A DNA stretch of 45,030 nucleotides from an uncultured Adlercreutzia sp. (GCA_947426355.1 CANEDU010000002.1:1-45030), one strand, 5' to 3'; counted from the stretch's first letter, positions 19,342 to 29,129 are shown. Made by a program: numbers and translations. The notes: generated from the letters alone by a model not told the origin.

Positions 19342-20586
19342 CTAGCTCGCCTTCGCCTCTTTCGGACGCTTGATGAAGAACGAGACGAGAAGCGCGGCCA
19401 AGGCGACGCCGAAGAAAACCCAAAACGCGCTCAGGTAGCTGCCCGAGCCCATTTGCGAGAGGGCCAGGATTTGCGGGCCGATGATGGCCGCGGGAATCAT
19501 CTGGCACGTGGCGATGGCGTAGTTGATGCCGTAGTATTTCGTTCCGAAAAACGTGCTGGCCATGGCCGACATCGAGCACATGTTGCCCCCGTACATGAAG
19601 CCGAGCAGCATGAAGCCCGCGACGAGCAGCTCGAAGGCGCCGTTGGTCATGGCGAAGGCACAGCACAGCATGCCGGCGGCAAAGGCCACGGCAATCCAGG
19701 TGAGGCAGGCGTGGTAGCCGAAGCGGTCCCACACGAATCCGTTGACGAGGCGCCCCAGTCCGTTCATGGCCGACACCGACCCCATGGCGGCGGTGGCCAT
19801 CATGAGCGCCTCTGCCTCGGGTAGGCCGGCGGCCCCCAGAAGTTCCATGGCCGCTGGCACCGCCTGGCTGATGAGCGCCAAGCCTCCGCAGGTCACGAGC
19901 ATGAGGTAAAGCATGAACGTCCAGAACGAACTCGTACGCACCATTTGCGCGCCGTTCATGTCCGCGGCGGCCACGGTGGCAGACTTGCGCGCCTTCTCAA
20001 GCAGCGGCTTCACGTATTCCGGCGTCGGCAGCTTCAAAATGAAGGCGCCGGCCACCGCGAGCGCGGCGAACAGAGCGCCGAGCACGCCGAAGGTCATGCG
20101 CCAGCCGAGCGCGCCGAGCATGGCGGTGACGACGGGGGAGAGCAGCATGGTGCCGCCGCCGAAGCCCATGAGCATGGCGCCCGAAGCGAGGCCCTGCTTG
20201 TCGGGGAACCACTTCAGGGTCGTTGACATGACCACGTCGGTGCCAAGCCCCACGCCGGCTCCAACGAGAACGCCGTAGGTAGCGTAAATGAACGGCAGCG
20301 ATTCGGTGAATGCCGAGGCGACAAGCCCAAGCCCCAAGCATGCAGCGGTAATGAGCATGACGATACGTGGGGAGGTGCGCTCTTCCAGGGCACCCGCCAC
20401 CAGCAAGCCGGCGCAAAAGGTGATGATGGAGAGGGTGAACACCACCGAGGTGGCCGAGCGGTCCCAACCGAATTCCTCTTCCAAGGGGTCGACGAACAGC
20501 GACCAGGCGTAAATGAGCCCGAAGAACATGAGCAGCACAAAGGCCACGAAGAAATACAGCAGGCGATGCGGTTTGGCTTGGGACAT
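19342..20586 (-). CDS. MFS transporter, OFA (oxalate/formate antiporter-like) family
   Basis: A 414-aa inner-membrane carrier with 12 predicted membrane helices and a short charged loop in the middle. The N-terminal YAWSLFVDPLEEEFGW and the FGGGTMLLSPVV and YGGNMCSMSAMASTFFG segments are typical of the OFA/monocarboxylate branch. The usual role is exchange of small organic acids across the membrane. The substrate cannot be read from sequence. A possible stem-loop (AGGGCG...CGCCCT, about 20676-20698) sits between this gene and the upstream rubredoxin gene on the same strand. Confidence 0.88.
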   Translation of the reverse strand: MSQAKPHRLLYFFVAFVLLMFFGLIYAWSLFVDPLEEEFGWDRSATSVVFTLSIITFCAGLLVAGALEERTSPRIVMLITAACLGLGLVASAFTESLPFIYATYGVLVGAGVGLGTDVVMSTTLKWFPDKQGLASGAMLMGFGGGTMLLSPVVTAMLGALGWRMTFGVLGALFAALAVAGAFILKLPTPEYVKPLLEKARKSATVAAADMNGAQMVRTSSFWTFMLYLMLVTCGGLALISQAVPAAMELLGAAGLPEAEALMMATAAMGSVSAMNGLGRLVNGFVWDRFGYHACLTWIAVAFAAGMLCCAFAMTNGAFELLVAGFMLLGFMYGGNMCSMSAMASTFFGTKYYGINYAIATCQMIPAAIIGPQILALSQMGSGSYLSAFWVFFGVALAALLVSFFIKRPKEAKAS

Positions 20587-20743
20587 GGCTCCCCCTTCGG
20601 TGCGCGCGGCGCTTCATATTGCCAGCCGAGTTCAGTGTAGCGAGCGCACAAAAAAGGGCAAGCGGAAAGGGAAAGGGCGACCCGAAGGGCCGCCCTGCAA
20701 GTTCGAGTGGGCTATAGGTTTTGCGGACCCACCGTGCGAGGTG

Positions 20744-20908
20744 CTAGTCTTCGTAGAGCGAGAAGTTGCTCTTGTCCACGCCGCACACGGGGCAGACCCA
20801 ATCCTCGGGGATGTCTTCGAAGGCGGTGCCGGGCTCGATGCCGCCGTCCGGGTCGCCCACAGCGGGGTCGTAGATATAGCCGCAAACGTCGCAAATGTAC
20901 TTGTCCAT
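20744..20908 (-). CDS. Rubredoxin
   Basis: A 54-aa protein with the complete rubredoxin signature: C6 and C9 in [12 protein letters not shown], and C39 and C42 in [13 protein letters not shown], ligating one iron. It is a cytosolic one-electron carrier, in anaerobes usually serving oxygen or peroxide reductases. On the minus strand GGGAGGG precedes ATG 20908; the longer in-frame reading beyond it lacks homology and is rejected. The divergent neighbour is an amino-acid permease. No rubrerythrin or oxidoreductase partner is adjacent. Confidence 0.95.
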   Translation of the reverse strand: MDKYICDVCGYIYDPAVGDPDGGIEPGTAFEDIPEDWVCPVCGVDKSNFSLYED

Positions 20909-21227
20909 GATGCCCTCCCGGGTGTCGTGCCGAGGCTGCTGCACAATGCGTGGCTCCGGCGGTTTCAATGCATGGCCCATGATGCCACGGACGCGCGGTA
21001 AGCTGCGCCGCCTTCGGCATTCGAAAGCAGACTGTGAAGTTGGGCCACGGCAAAGACGTCTTGAGTGATACCTGGTGAATAGCGGAAAACCGTCGTGCAA
21101 CGCGGCGTCAACATAGCGGGGAGGAGAGCGATTGGTGACCTTAAAGCGTTCATTATGAAAAGTGGCCTTGGGGCAGGGTTCGCCCGGTCGACCAAGGCTC
21201 CTATTCGCGCCGAACGAGGTGATCGCC
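20909..21227. other. Intergenic region between rubredoxin and APC permease
   Basis: A 319-bp divergent promoter region with no convincing gene. Near the permease start there is a hairpin with outer arms CCTTGG / CCAAGG (about 21165-21202) and inner GGGC / GCCC, which would lie in the permease leader. Otherwise I see nothing specific. Confidence 0.4.
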
Positions 21228-22721
21228 ATGAGAGGAAACGCAACGACAGCAAAAACAGCGCCGACGGCATCGACGGCAGGTTCGACGCCGGTGCCGTTAG
21301 CGACGCCGAAAAACGCCGGTGCGACGGGAACGCCCGCGAAGGTGAGCGCCGGGGCCGCGCCCGCTGCGCCGAGCCAGACAGGCGGCGACACGTTCAAGCG
21401 CACCTTCACGGTGAAGGACATGGTGGTCTGGGGCCTCATCTGCATGGTGCCCATCTCGCCGATGGCAATCTATGGCGGCGTGTTCGCCGACTCGAACGGC
21501 ATGCCAACACTGGCGTTCCTCGTCGGGTTCGTGGCGGTGCTGTTCTCCGTGTTCTCTTTCGCCATTATGATTCGGCATTTTCCCTCGTCGGGCTCTATTT
21601 TCACCTACGTAAGCCACGTGATGGGCAAGTTCATGGGCTTCATTGCCGGTTGGCTTATGCTGCTGCAGTATTTGGTGGCGCCGGCGCTCGTGTACCTCAT
21701 TGCCGCCATCGCCATTCACTCCATTGTGCCCGAGCTGCCCGTGCTCGCGCTGTGCTTCGCCTTCCTTATCGTGGTGAGCGTCGTGTCGCTCATTGGCATG
21801 AAGACGGCCGTGGCGGTTAATCGCGTTGCCCTGGTGGCGCAGCTGATTATTCTGGCGCTGTTCGTTGGCTTCGGCGTGGCCTACGTGATTGGACACCCGG
21901 AGACGAGCAGCTTCTCGGCGACGAACTTCTACAACCCTAAGGCGTTCGACCTAAGCAGCACCATGTCGTCGGTGTCGCTGGCAGCCATGTCCTTCGTGGG
22001 GTTCGGCGCCATTGCCACGTTGACGCAGGAGGCGAAGGACCCCACGAGGGGCCCTGGTCGCGCCATGATGATCATGGTGTTTGTGCTGGCAGCGCTGTAT
22101 GCGCTGCAGTGCTTCATCGCCACCTGCGTCGACCCGACGGGCGCCGCTTTCGCTGACAACACCGATAACGCCTTCTACGTGATCGCCCGCCTGGTAGCCG
22201 GTCCGTGGCTGTCCATCCTGTGCGCGGTGGGCGTGGCGTTGGCGCAAGGCCTGTTCACGGCCATCGCCCAGCAGGCGTCCATTGCCTTCGTCATGTTCAC
22301 TATGGCCCGTGGCGGCACGCTTCCAAAGTTCATGGGCAAGATGAGCAAGCGCACGAATTCTCCGATTAACGCCATCCTGTTTATCAGCGTGCTGTCGGCG
22401 GTGTTGATTTTGGTCTTCCATTTCGCGGGCATCAACATGAACACCATTGCGAAGATCAATACCTTCGGTGCGCTGGCTACCTACGTACTGCTGAACGTGA
22501 GCGTCATCGTACTGTGCTGGTTCCAGCTGAAGCAGCGCAAAGGCGTTCGGGCGGTGGTTCGCCACCTGATTTTCCCGGCGCTCGGTGCGGTCATCTGCTT
22601 CGCCATCATGCTGTCGGTGAAGGATGTGGCCCTCGCGGTTGGCTGCGCGTGGATTCTCGTAGGCGTTGTCTACTACTGCGTGCTGAAGTACGCATTGCGC
22701 CGCGACATTCAGTTAGGGTAA
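21228..22721 (+). CDS. APC family amino acid permease
   Basis: A 497-aa membrane protein with about 12 helices. The first 60 residues are a disordered Ala/Thr/Pro-rich cytosolic tail. The transporter core starts at [20 protein letters not shown], the APC-fold unwound helix-1 region, and includes [20 protein letters not shown], the conserved helix 6 and following loop. Amino acid/polyamine/organocation carriers import amino acids by proton symport or exchange. GAGGTGAT just before ATG 21228 supports this start over the in-frame 21162. The long low-complexity N-terminus is unusual for the family. Confidence 0.88.
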   Translation: MRGNATTAKTAPTASTAGSTPVPLATPKNAGATGTPAKVSAGAAPAAPSQTGGDTFKRTFTVKDMVVWGLICMVPISPMAIYGGVFADSNGMPTLAFLVGFVAVLFSVFSFAIMIRHFPSSGSIFTYVSHVMGKFMGFIAGWLMLLQYLVAPALVYLIAAIAIHSIVPELPVLALCFAFLIVVSVVSLIGMKTAVAVNRVALVAQLIILALFVGFGVAYVIGHPETSSFSATNFYNPKAFDLSSTMSSVSLAAMSFVGFGAIATLTQEAKDPTRGPGRAMMIMVFVLAALYALQCFIATCVDPTGAAFADNTDNAFYVIARLVAGPWLSILCAVGVALAQGLFTAIAQQASIAFVMFTMARGGTLPKFMGKMSKRTNSPINAILFISVLSAVLILVFHFAGINMNTIAKINTFGALATYVLLNVSVIVLCWFQLKQRKGVRAVVRHLIFPALGAVICFAIMLSVKDVALAVGCAWILVGVVYYCVLKYALRRDIQLG

Positions 22722-22853
22722 CGCCTGCGGGAGGTGCGTCTGGCTGGTCGGGCGCTCGAGCTGCAGCAGCCCCGTATCTTCGAAATGATGAAACGCGTAG
22801 GCGCAGGCCCGCGCGAGGAGATGCCTTTCAAGAAGGCGTTGTCGGCGGGGTTG

Positions 22854-23891
22854 CTAGCTGATTGCCTCTAGGGCGGTTTTGAGAGCTGCGATGTCCTCGG
22901 GGGTGGTGGACCAGCTGGTGACGAAGCGGATGACGGTGTGGTTGTCGTCGTAGCGCTCCCAGAAGCTGAAGCGAACATGCTCGGAAAAGGCGGCCATCTG
23001 GGCATTTTCCATCACAATGTACTGCTGGTTGGTGGGAGAATCGCGCCAGAACGTGCAGCCGGCATCGGCCAGCACACCCTTGAGGTCTTCGGCGCGCTCA
23101 AGGGCATTGCGGGCGATTGATTCGTACCGTCCGTCGGTGAACAGCGTATCGAACTGGATGCCGAGCAGGCGACCTTTGGCCATAAGCGCGCCGTGCTGCT
23201 TCACATGGGTGAGGAAGTGCTTCGGCATGTTTCCGTGGGGGAACACCACGGCTTCGCCGCACAGGGCGCCGCATTTCGTGCCGCCAATGTAGAAGGCGTC
23301 GGCCAGGCGCGCGATGTCGGGCAGCGCGACATCGGCAGCGGGCGCGGCCAGCCCGTAGCCGAGGCGAGCGCCATCCAGGTAAAGCGGCATGTCGAAGCGG
23401 TGGCAGACGGCAGACAGCGCCTCCAGCTCGGCAAGCGAGTACAACGTGCCCAGCTCCGTCGGGTGGGCGATGAACGCTGCCCCGGGAAACACCATGTGAT
23501 CGTGGGTGTCGTCGGCGTAGAAGGTTTCCAGGTAGGCTTCCAGCTCGGCGGCGTCTAGTTTGCCATCGTGCTCGGGCAAGGTGATCACCTTGTGCCCTGT
23601 GGCTTCGATGGCGCCCGCTTCGTGCACGGCAATGTGCCCGGTCTCAGCAGCAACCACGCCCTCGTGCCCAGCGAGCAGCGCCGAAAGAACCACCGCGTTG
23701 GTCTGCGTTCCGCCCGCGAGGAAGAATACGTCGGCCTCGGGTGCCTCGCAAGCTTCGCGAATGCGCTCGGCGGCGCTGGCGCAGAAACGGTCGGTGCCGT
23801 AGCCTGGCGTGGGCTCGAGGTTCGTCGCGGCCAGCGCCTCCAAAATGAGCGGATGGGCGCCCGTCGAGTAATCGTTTTCGAAGGAAACCAT
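22854..23891 (-). CDS. ltaE: Low-specificity threonine aldolase / beta-eliminating lyase family, PLP enzyme
   Basis: A 345-aa fold-type I PLP enzyme. FLAGGTQTNAVVL is the phosphate-binding region, LYLDGARLGYG carries the Asp that contacts the pyridine nitrogen, and YIGGTKCG carries the Schiff-base lysine (K206). The pattern matches low-specificity L-threonine aldolase, which splits threonine or allo-threonine into glycine and acetaldehyde. Length is normal. The upstream neighbour on the same strand is an ArsC/Spx-like gene with a 65-bp gap; no operon partner of clear metabolic relevance is present. Confidence 0.88.
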   Translation of the reverse strand: MVSFENDYSTGAHPLILEALAATNLEPTPGYGTDRFCASAAERIREACEAPEADVFFLAGGTQTNAVVLSALLAGHEGVVAAETGHIAVHEAGAIEATGHKVITLPEHDGKLDAAELEAYLETFYADDTHDHMVFPGAAFIAHPTELGTLYSLAELEALSAVCHRFDMPLYLDGARLGYGLAAPAADVALPDIARLADAFYIGGTKCGALCGEAVVFPHGNMPKHFLTHVKQHGALMAKGRLLGIQFDTLFTDGRYESIARNALERAEDLKGVLADAGCTFWRDSPTNQQYIVMENAQMAAFSEHVRFSFWERYDDNHTVIRFVTSWSTTPEDIAALKTALEAIS

Positions 23892-23956
23892 GAAAGCCTG
23901 CCTTGTCGGTACGGGGGTTCTAGGAAAGCAAGTAAGGTGTGACGCAAAGCGCGCGG

Positions 23957-24325
23957 CTACTCTGCTACGCCAAGGGCTTCGGCCCAGATGGGGGCGCGAA
24001 AGCCAGGGATGGCGGTCGTGGCGGTGACGAGCAGGGGGCGCTTCACTAGCATACCGTTAGTGGCAAGGAGTTCGAACTGCTCGTCTTCGGTCATGCTGGG
24101 CAGCTTTTTCGACAGCTCCATCTCGCGGTAGAGCATGCCGCTGGTGTTGAAGAACCGCCGCAGGGGCAGGCCGCTGCGCTCGTGCCAGGTGCGCAGCTCG
24201 TTGGCTGTAGGGTTATCGGCCACGATGTCGCGGTCGTCATAGGTAATGCCGTGCTCGTCCAGCCACGCTTTCGCCTTCTGACACGTCGAGCACTTCGGGT
24301 ATTCCACAAACAGCACGTCAGCCAC
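23957..24325 (-). CDS. ArsC/Spx-like thioredoxin-fold protein
   Basis: A 122-aa protein beginning VADVLFVEYPKCSTCQKAKAWL, with the CxxC-type site of the ArsC/Spx/MgsR family, followed by the family's RDIVADNPTANELRTW and RRFFNTSGMLYRE. Members are glutaredoxin-dependent arsenate reductases or RNA-polymerase-binding Spx-type regulators; the VKRPLLV motif near the end is shared by both. The start is taken as GTG 24325 because GGAGG lies five bases before it and the family N-terminus aligns there. The upstream ATG 24352 would add nine non-homologous residues and lacks a ribosome site. Confidence 0.85.
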   Translation of the reverse strand: MADVLFVEYPKCSTCQKAKAWLDEHGITYDDRDIVADNPTANELRTWHERSGLPLRRFFNTSGMLYREMELSKKLPSMTEDEQFELLATNGMLVKRPLLVTATTAIPGFRAPIWAEALGVAE

Positions 24326-24419
24326 GGATGCCTCCTTAATCGTTTCTGCCATGGTAGCAGAAACGGGACCGGCGGGAAGAATCGGAGGGACAATCGCCCA
24401 TTCTCTTGCGGGCGGGTGA

Positions 24420-24778
24420 CTCCTTCGCGACGGGTTCAAGCGCTTCTTCATTGTGCGCACCCGTCCGCGCGACTTCCGTCTGCCCCAGTTGTCGCTGGGA
24501 AAACGGGCACTGTACCGCGCGGCTTACGCGAAGTCGCCTCACGTGTACAAGGCCCTTTGCGCGCGGCCGACTGCGTACAGCCGCCTGCTCGACGAGATTG
24601 ATCGCGAGGAAGCAGCCGGCCATGCCTACGTATTCTGTCCCGAGGTCATGCCATCACCTACATGACCACCGACCATCGCGAGCTCATGATGGCCCACAAC
24701 GCCGGCGTTGCCCAGTGCCGCCACGAGCTGCCCGCTTGGCGGGAGTGGCTGCGCGGCGGCACAGAGGCTCGGTCTTGA
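24420..24778 (+). pseudogene. C-terminal remnant of a patatin-like phospholipase
   Basis: In one frame the sequence reads GFKRFFIVRTRPRDFR, then KRALYRAAYAKSPHVYKALCA and GHAYVFCPEVMP, which is the C-terminal region of patatin-like phospholipases (DUF6363-type tail). A shift after EVMP (near 24650) continues as ITYMTTDHRELMMAHNAGVA to a stop at 24776-24778, completing the tail. The catalytic GxSxG half is missing and there is a stop just upstream (24417), so this is a decayed gene, both truncated and frameshifted. Confidence 0.7.
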
Positions 24779-24821
24779 ACAGCTCTGCTGCCGATCGGAT
24801 GGTTGGCGACGGCACCAGCGC

Positions 24822-25295
24822 CTAGCGGTGAGAATGCGCGTGGGTGCCGGAAGTCGGCTTGTGGTGGAAGAGCAGCACGGCCAGCACGCCCACCACTACG
24901 AGGCTCGCGGCCGCAGCGTAGAGGGCGCGCAGATGGATGGCGGGAATGCCGATGAGCATGCCGATGATGTAGGGAACGAACCACACAAGCCAGATAACGG
25001 TGCTGAAGGTATGGAAGCGCTCTTGGGCCTGGGCGCTGCCGCGGAAGTACGTGTACGTTGCCCATAGCGCATGCACGATCATGAGCGCGATGGCCAAAGC
25101 GCCTGTGATGCCGTGGACGGCGAACAGCGTCATGCCCTCTTGATGGCGATGCTCTCCATGATGAGCGCGCCTGTGGTGTCGCAAGCCAGCCCCAGCCAGA
25201 ACAGCAGCACGTACTTGCCCGCAAGGGAGTCATGATGGAGCTCGCCGAATACGCCCCAGGTGTAAAAACCTAGAGCGCCCGCGGACCAAAGCGCG
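24822..25295 (-). pseudogene. Broken HsmA-like (TIGR03987-type) membrane protein gene
   Basis: The first frame gives ALGFYTWGVFGELHHDSLAGKYVLLFWLGLACDTTGALIM and then a stop. The second frame continues with TLFAVHGITGALAIALMIVHALWA and runs to HSHR. Together they align throughout with the intact paralogue at 36935-37456, whose start reads MSAELIVSTVAISLALLFYTW. This copy lacks the initiator region, its homology ending at about 25295 right beside the 54-nt repeat, and has one frameshift near 25145. It is a non-functional duplicate of a small multi-pass membrane protein. Confidence 0.85.
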
Positions 25296-25300
25296 CCTCC

Positions 25301-25354
25301 CTGTGACTTGTTGACACCCCGCCACAAAGTCGTTGTCGCCGGTTTGCGAGTGCT
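25301..25354 (+). repeat. 54-nt direct repeat, copy A
   Basis: This segment (core TTGTTGACACCCCGCCACAA) recurs in the same orientation at 29043-29096 with 49 of 54 identities. It abuts the truncated 5' end of the HsmA-like pseudogene and lies about 200 bp upstream of the Tat flavoprotein gene. Confidence 0.85.
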
Positions 25355-25549
25355 TCGATGGCGCCCGATGCGGTGTCGAGGGTGTTTCCTCAGGTCACGT
25401 ATCCCCCATAACGGGCCAATTTCGAAAAAACCGAAGTGGCCCCTTGGCGGGGGATGCAGGGTTTGGGCGCATTGCCATACCGTTTGGCCAAGACGAAGAG
25501 GAGGGGCGTCCAAAGGGGATGCAATCTTCGTCGGGAAGGAGAATCACTC

Positions 25550-27313
25550 ATGCAACTCGATCGTCGCAATTTTCTCAAGGGTGCGGCTCTCTCGGCGGTA
25601 GGTGCCGTTGGTGCCACCACGCTTGCTGCTTGCGCTCCGTCGGCTCCGGGCAGCGCTGAAGAGGAGGCCCTCTCTTCTACCGGCGCGGGCGCGAATGCGG
25701 GTGAGTACAACACCGCAGAAACCGCGCAGCGCCAGTGGGCTTTTGAGATCGCTCCGGATCCCATTCCCGAGTCCGACATTGCGGAAACTATTGAAGCAGA
25801 CGTCGTGGTGGTCGGCTGCGGTACGTCCGGTCTCATGACAGCCAACAGTGCTGCCGAGGAAGGGCTCGACACCATCATTGTCTCTGCCTCCACGAAGCCC
25901 ACGTCTCGTGGTGGATCTAACAACGCTGTGTACTGCAAGGCCTTTGAGGCTCAGGGCTATCCGCGCGTGCCCATCGAGCAGTACCAGAAGGAGATTTTCT
26001 GTCAGACCCACAAGGTGGACCAGCGCAAATGGTACCTGCACTACAACAACTCCGAGGAAGCCATGAACTGGGCTTGCGACCTTATGGAGAAAGCAGGCTA
26101 TGGCATCGATATCGAAATCGGCACGCCGGACAAAGAGGACAGTCTGTATCTGCAGCGCACGGCGGCCGTGGGCTGGAATTTGAACGGCCAGACACCTCCA
26201 GAAGAGGGGCTCGAAGTGGTGACGGGCAAGATGCAGCCGCTGTTCGTGTGGGAGCTCGCTCGCCATCTTACCGACGACTTGGGTGGCGTCATCTACTACA
26301 AGAACATCGCCGAGCAGCTCATTCGCGAGGATGACAACACGGGACGTGTGACGGCGGTCATCTGCAAGCGCGAGGACGGCACCTACGCGAAGTACGTCGG
26401 ACGTAAAGCCATCGTGCTGGCCACGGGCGATTTCTCGGGCGACCGCGACATGATGCGCCGTTACTGCCCCGAAACCGCCGACTATGTGGAGGACGCGGTA
26501 TACGACAGCGAGCCCGATTGGGACCAGGGCTTCAAGTACGGCGGCATCTACAAGGGCCAGGGTCAGAAGATGGGCCTGTGGGTTGGCGCCGCTTGGCAGA
26601 AGAGCTTCCCCAACTGCACCATGGGCGCCTACTGGGGACCCGGCCCGCGCAATCTATATACGAACCACCTCGGACTACTGCTTGACCGTGACGGTCAGCG
26701 CTTCATGAACGAGAACTGCATCGGACCTCTGGCAAGCCAGCACATCATGATGCTTCCCGAGAAGAAGGCTTACGCTATTTGGGATGCGGGCTACGCGAAA
26801 TACGAGGCGGTCTCCGGCGACTGGACCAACGATTCCATGATGACGGGTGATGAGGCTGTCGCCGCTGCCGTGGCATCTTGGGAGAAGGCCGCATCCGGCG
26901 GCAACAGCAACTACGTGCAGGGTGACACTGTGGAAGAGGTCATCGAGAAGTTGGGCCTGCCCGCTGAAGCCCTCGAGGCGGTCAAGCGCTACAACGAGCT
27001 GGCGAAAGCCGGCAACGATGCCGACTTCCACAAGGAGTCCGAGCATCTGCACGCCATCGAAGAGGGCCCCTTCTTCGGCGAGATGACCGACGCGTTCGGC
27101 TTCCTGACGGTGCTGGGCGGCTTGAACACCAACATCCATATGCAGGTTTGCGATGCTGAGGACAACGCCATTCCGGGCCTTTACAACGTGGGTACCATGG
27201 TGGGCGACATGTTCTCCGGTACCTACACCTTCATGATTGAGGGTGCGAACTACGGCATGACCTGCGTGACCTTCGGCTACCTGACCGGCAAGTACATCGC
27301 CGAGAACGAGTAA
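25550..27313 (+). CDS. Tat-exported FAD-dependent fumarate-reductase-like oxidoreductase
   Basis: A 587-aa protein. Residues 1-35 are a twin-arginine signal (RRNFLKGAAL) followed by a lipobox-like LAAC. The FAD-binding Rossmann motif ADVVVVGCGTSG is at about 83-94 and a second FAD segment (KAIVLATGDFSGD) lies near 285. The C-terminus (GLYNVGTMVGDMFSGTYTFM) is the FAD cap of the FAD_binding_2/flavocytochrome c family. No heme-binding CxxCH is present, so electrons must come from a separate partner. Eggerthellaceae carry many such enzymes, used as terminal reductases for fumarate-like, urocanate-like or plant and drug substrates; this substrate is unknown. GGAAGGAG precedes ATG 25550. A strong terminator follows, and the convergent LuxR gene is the likely regulator. 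Confidence 0.9.
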   Translation: MQLDRRNFLKGAALSAVGAVGATTLAACAPSAPGSAEEEALSSTGAGANAGEYNTAETAQRQWAFEIAPDPIPESDIAETIEADVVVVGCGTSGLMTANSAAEEGLDTIIVSASTKPTSRGGSNNAVYCKAFEAQGYPRVPIEQYQKEIFCQTHKVDQRKWYLHYNNSEEAMNWACDLMEKAGYGIDIEIGTPDKEDSLYLQRTAAVGWNLNGQTPPEEGLEVVTGKMQPLFVWELARHLTDDLGGVIYYKNIAEQLIREDDNTGRVTAVICKREDGTYAKYVGRKAIVLATGDFSGDRDMMRRYCPETADYVEDAVYDSEPDWDQGFKYGGIYKGQGQKMGLWVGAAWQKSFPNCTMGAYWGPGPRNLYTNHLGLLLDRDGQRFMNENCIGPLASQHIMMLPEKKAYAIWDAGYAKYEAVSGDWTNDSMMTGDEAVAAAVASWEKAASGGNSNYVQGDTVEEVIEKLGLPAEALEAVKRYNELAKAGNDADFHKESEHLHAIEEGPFFGEMTDAFGFLTVLGGLNTNIHMQVCDAEDNAIPGLYNVGTMVGDMFSGTYTFMIEGANYGMTCVTFGYLTGKYIAENE

Positions 27314-27354
27314 GGCGCTTGTGCTGACCGAGTTATCCGGCATACCCTCCCTCT

Positions 27355-27389
27355 AAGTTGGGCCCTGCGAAAGCGGGGCCCAACTTTTG
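27355..27389 (+). terminator. Strong intrinsic terminator after the flavoprotein gene
   Basis: A 14-bp stem (AAGTTGGGCCCTGC / GCGGGGCCCAACTT, one G-U pair) with a GAAA tetraloop is followed by TTTTG. The stem is symmetrical, beginning AA and ending TT, so it may also serve the convergent LuxR gene. Confidence 0.9.
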
Positions 27390-27434
27390 TCTGAACTTCG
27401 CTCGGGCTGTGTCCTGGTTGCGCTCTGACAGTCG

Positions 27435-28893
27435 TCACTGGTCAAGAGCTCGCGCGCGCTCTTCAGCGGCGTGAATAAGCTCTTGTTTGGAATGGACGAA
27501 AAACTTTTGATAGATGCGACCGATGTGGGTCTTGACGGTCTCTTCCGATAGGCTGAGCTCTTCAGCGGTGGCCTTTCGGCTGTAGCCGCGAATCATGAGT
27601 TCGAACACTTCGGTTTCTCGCGGGGTGAGTCCTTGTTCGGTAGCGAGAAGCTGGCAGGCTGTGTCAAGAGATTGGGTTTCTCGGCTGACCGCGGGCGTTG
27701 CACCAGGGCTGACGGCGCCCCATCCACGGCGGATGTTCTGACTACTGGTCATAAAGAGTGCGGCCAAAACCAGGGCAAAGGACACGTAGATGGCCAAGTT
27801 TCTCCAGTCATCCACGAGGACGTCTAAGAGACTTCCTGCAAACTGGCCAATAAGCAGGGCAGCTGTTCCCGCGCCGATAATCCAAATGGGTGGCTGCTTC
27901 AGGCCCTTGGCCAAATAGGCGCAGAGTGAACATGTCATCAAATACTGGAAGCAGTAGCCCGTATCCAGGGTTAGGGCGCCGGGAAGCATGGCTTCGTCAG
28001 ACATCCCCACGGCCAGAAATCCCATGGCCATAAGAGGAAAGCCGATGCGGTAGATGAGGACATCGAAGTTATTTTTCACAGCGATGGCGCAGAAGAACAG
28101 TAGGGCGACGGCAATGAAATATCCCAGGCTCACGACGAGGGCCGAATTGCCGGTATTGTTGATGAGCACGCTGTGCATGACGCCGAGGGCAAGGCCCTGG
28201 AAAAAGGAAGTGGCAAGAAACTTTGTCGGAACATTGACCTCGGTTTGCAGTCCGAGGCTGTAGAGAGTCCGTTGAGGAACGCTACGTAGGCTTTTCCAAA
28301 GGAAGAAGACCATGGGGAAGGGGATAATCACGAGGGTGGCCTCGCCAGCCAGGGGAGGAAGAAAGGCGAGAACGAGTGCGCCTATTGTGCCGATGAATAA
28401 GGCGGCGCTTCCATGGAAAAGCACTTGCAAAGGCCCGAGGTAGCCAAACATGCGCCCTGTTTCTAAACATACGTTAGCCGTTCCGCAGCCAATAAGCAGG
28501 GAACCGGTGAGGTACATAGCGATAGCGAGATCGAGGTGGTCTGTGGTTAAAAGTGGGCAAGTGGCATACAGCAGCGCTCCGACCGCCAATGCAGCGCATA
28601 AGACGAAGGGAAACCAGCGGGCCTCGCTTATGCGGTTTGCCTTGCGAAAGCGAAACCCCCCATAACAGATAGGTGGCGACGCTGGCGATAAGCAGTACGG
28701 TCCCTTTAGGAAATGGCGTGTAACTCGCCAAAGGCGAGGGCTCCAGAAATGAATAGGGGCTTTGAAACAGCAGCACTGTTTGCATCCAGTAAAGACCGAA
28801 ACTCATACACAGAAATGGATGCGCAGCAATGCTGTCCAGAAATTGCTGTACAGAACGTTTCTGATCTTCGATACGATTGAATGCCGTGCCCAC
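27435..28893 (-). pseudogene. LuxR-type regulator with multi-TM sensor domain, frameshifted at a G6 tract
   Basis: Translation from ATG 28893 gives the N-terminus (QQFLDSIAAHPFLCMSFGLY) and first helices up to YLLWG, then goes out of frame. Dropping one G from the six-base run (C6 on the plus strand, 28656-28661) restores FRFRKANRISEARWFPFVLC and joins the long second frame. The rebuilt protein is about 485 aa: roughly 12 membrane helices, then a C-terminal LuxR helix-turn-helix (LTPRETEVFELMIRGYSRKATAEELSLSEETVKTHIGRIYQKF). This architecture is typical of Eggerthellaceae regulators paired with FAD/Tat oxidoreductases. The frameshift may be a mutation, a phase-variable tract or a base-call error. 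Confidence 0.88.
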
Positions 28894-29042
28894 GATCCCT
28901 CTTTCGCGGTTCTTCAGATAATGCTTTCATGGTACCCCAATTTCAGAATGAGATGAAAAGGGAAGGGGCAAAGAATGTGCAAGGTGCGCTCGGTCGATTG
29001 ACGGCTTGCGAGTGAAACCTAAGATGTGCCCAAAGCGCTTTC

Positions 29043-29096
29043 CTGCGACTTGTTGACACCCCGCCACAAAGCCGTTGTCACCGGTTCACGAGTGCT
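29043..29096 (+). repeat. 54-nt direct repeat, copy B
   Basis: Same orientation as the copy at 25301-25354, differing at five positions. It lies between the LuxR gene and the decayed HipA-like gene, so the two copies bracket the flavoprotein/LuxR pair. Confidence 0.85.
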
Positions 29097-29129
29097 GTGA
29101 CGGCATTTGGTTGAGAAGTGGGATGCTAC

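Noticed and set aside
20909-21454. N-terminal extension of rubredoxin
   Set aside because: The extra sequence overlaps the divergent permease gene, lacks homology, and a good ribosome site precedes the short start.
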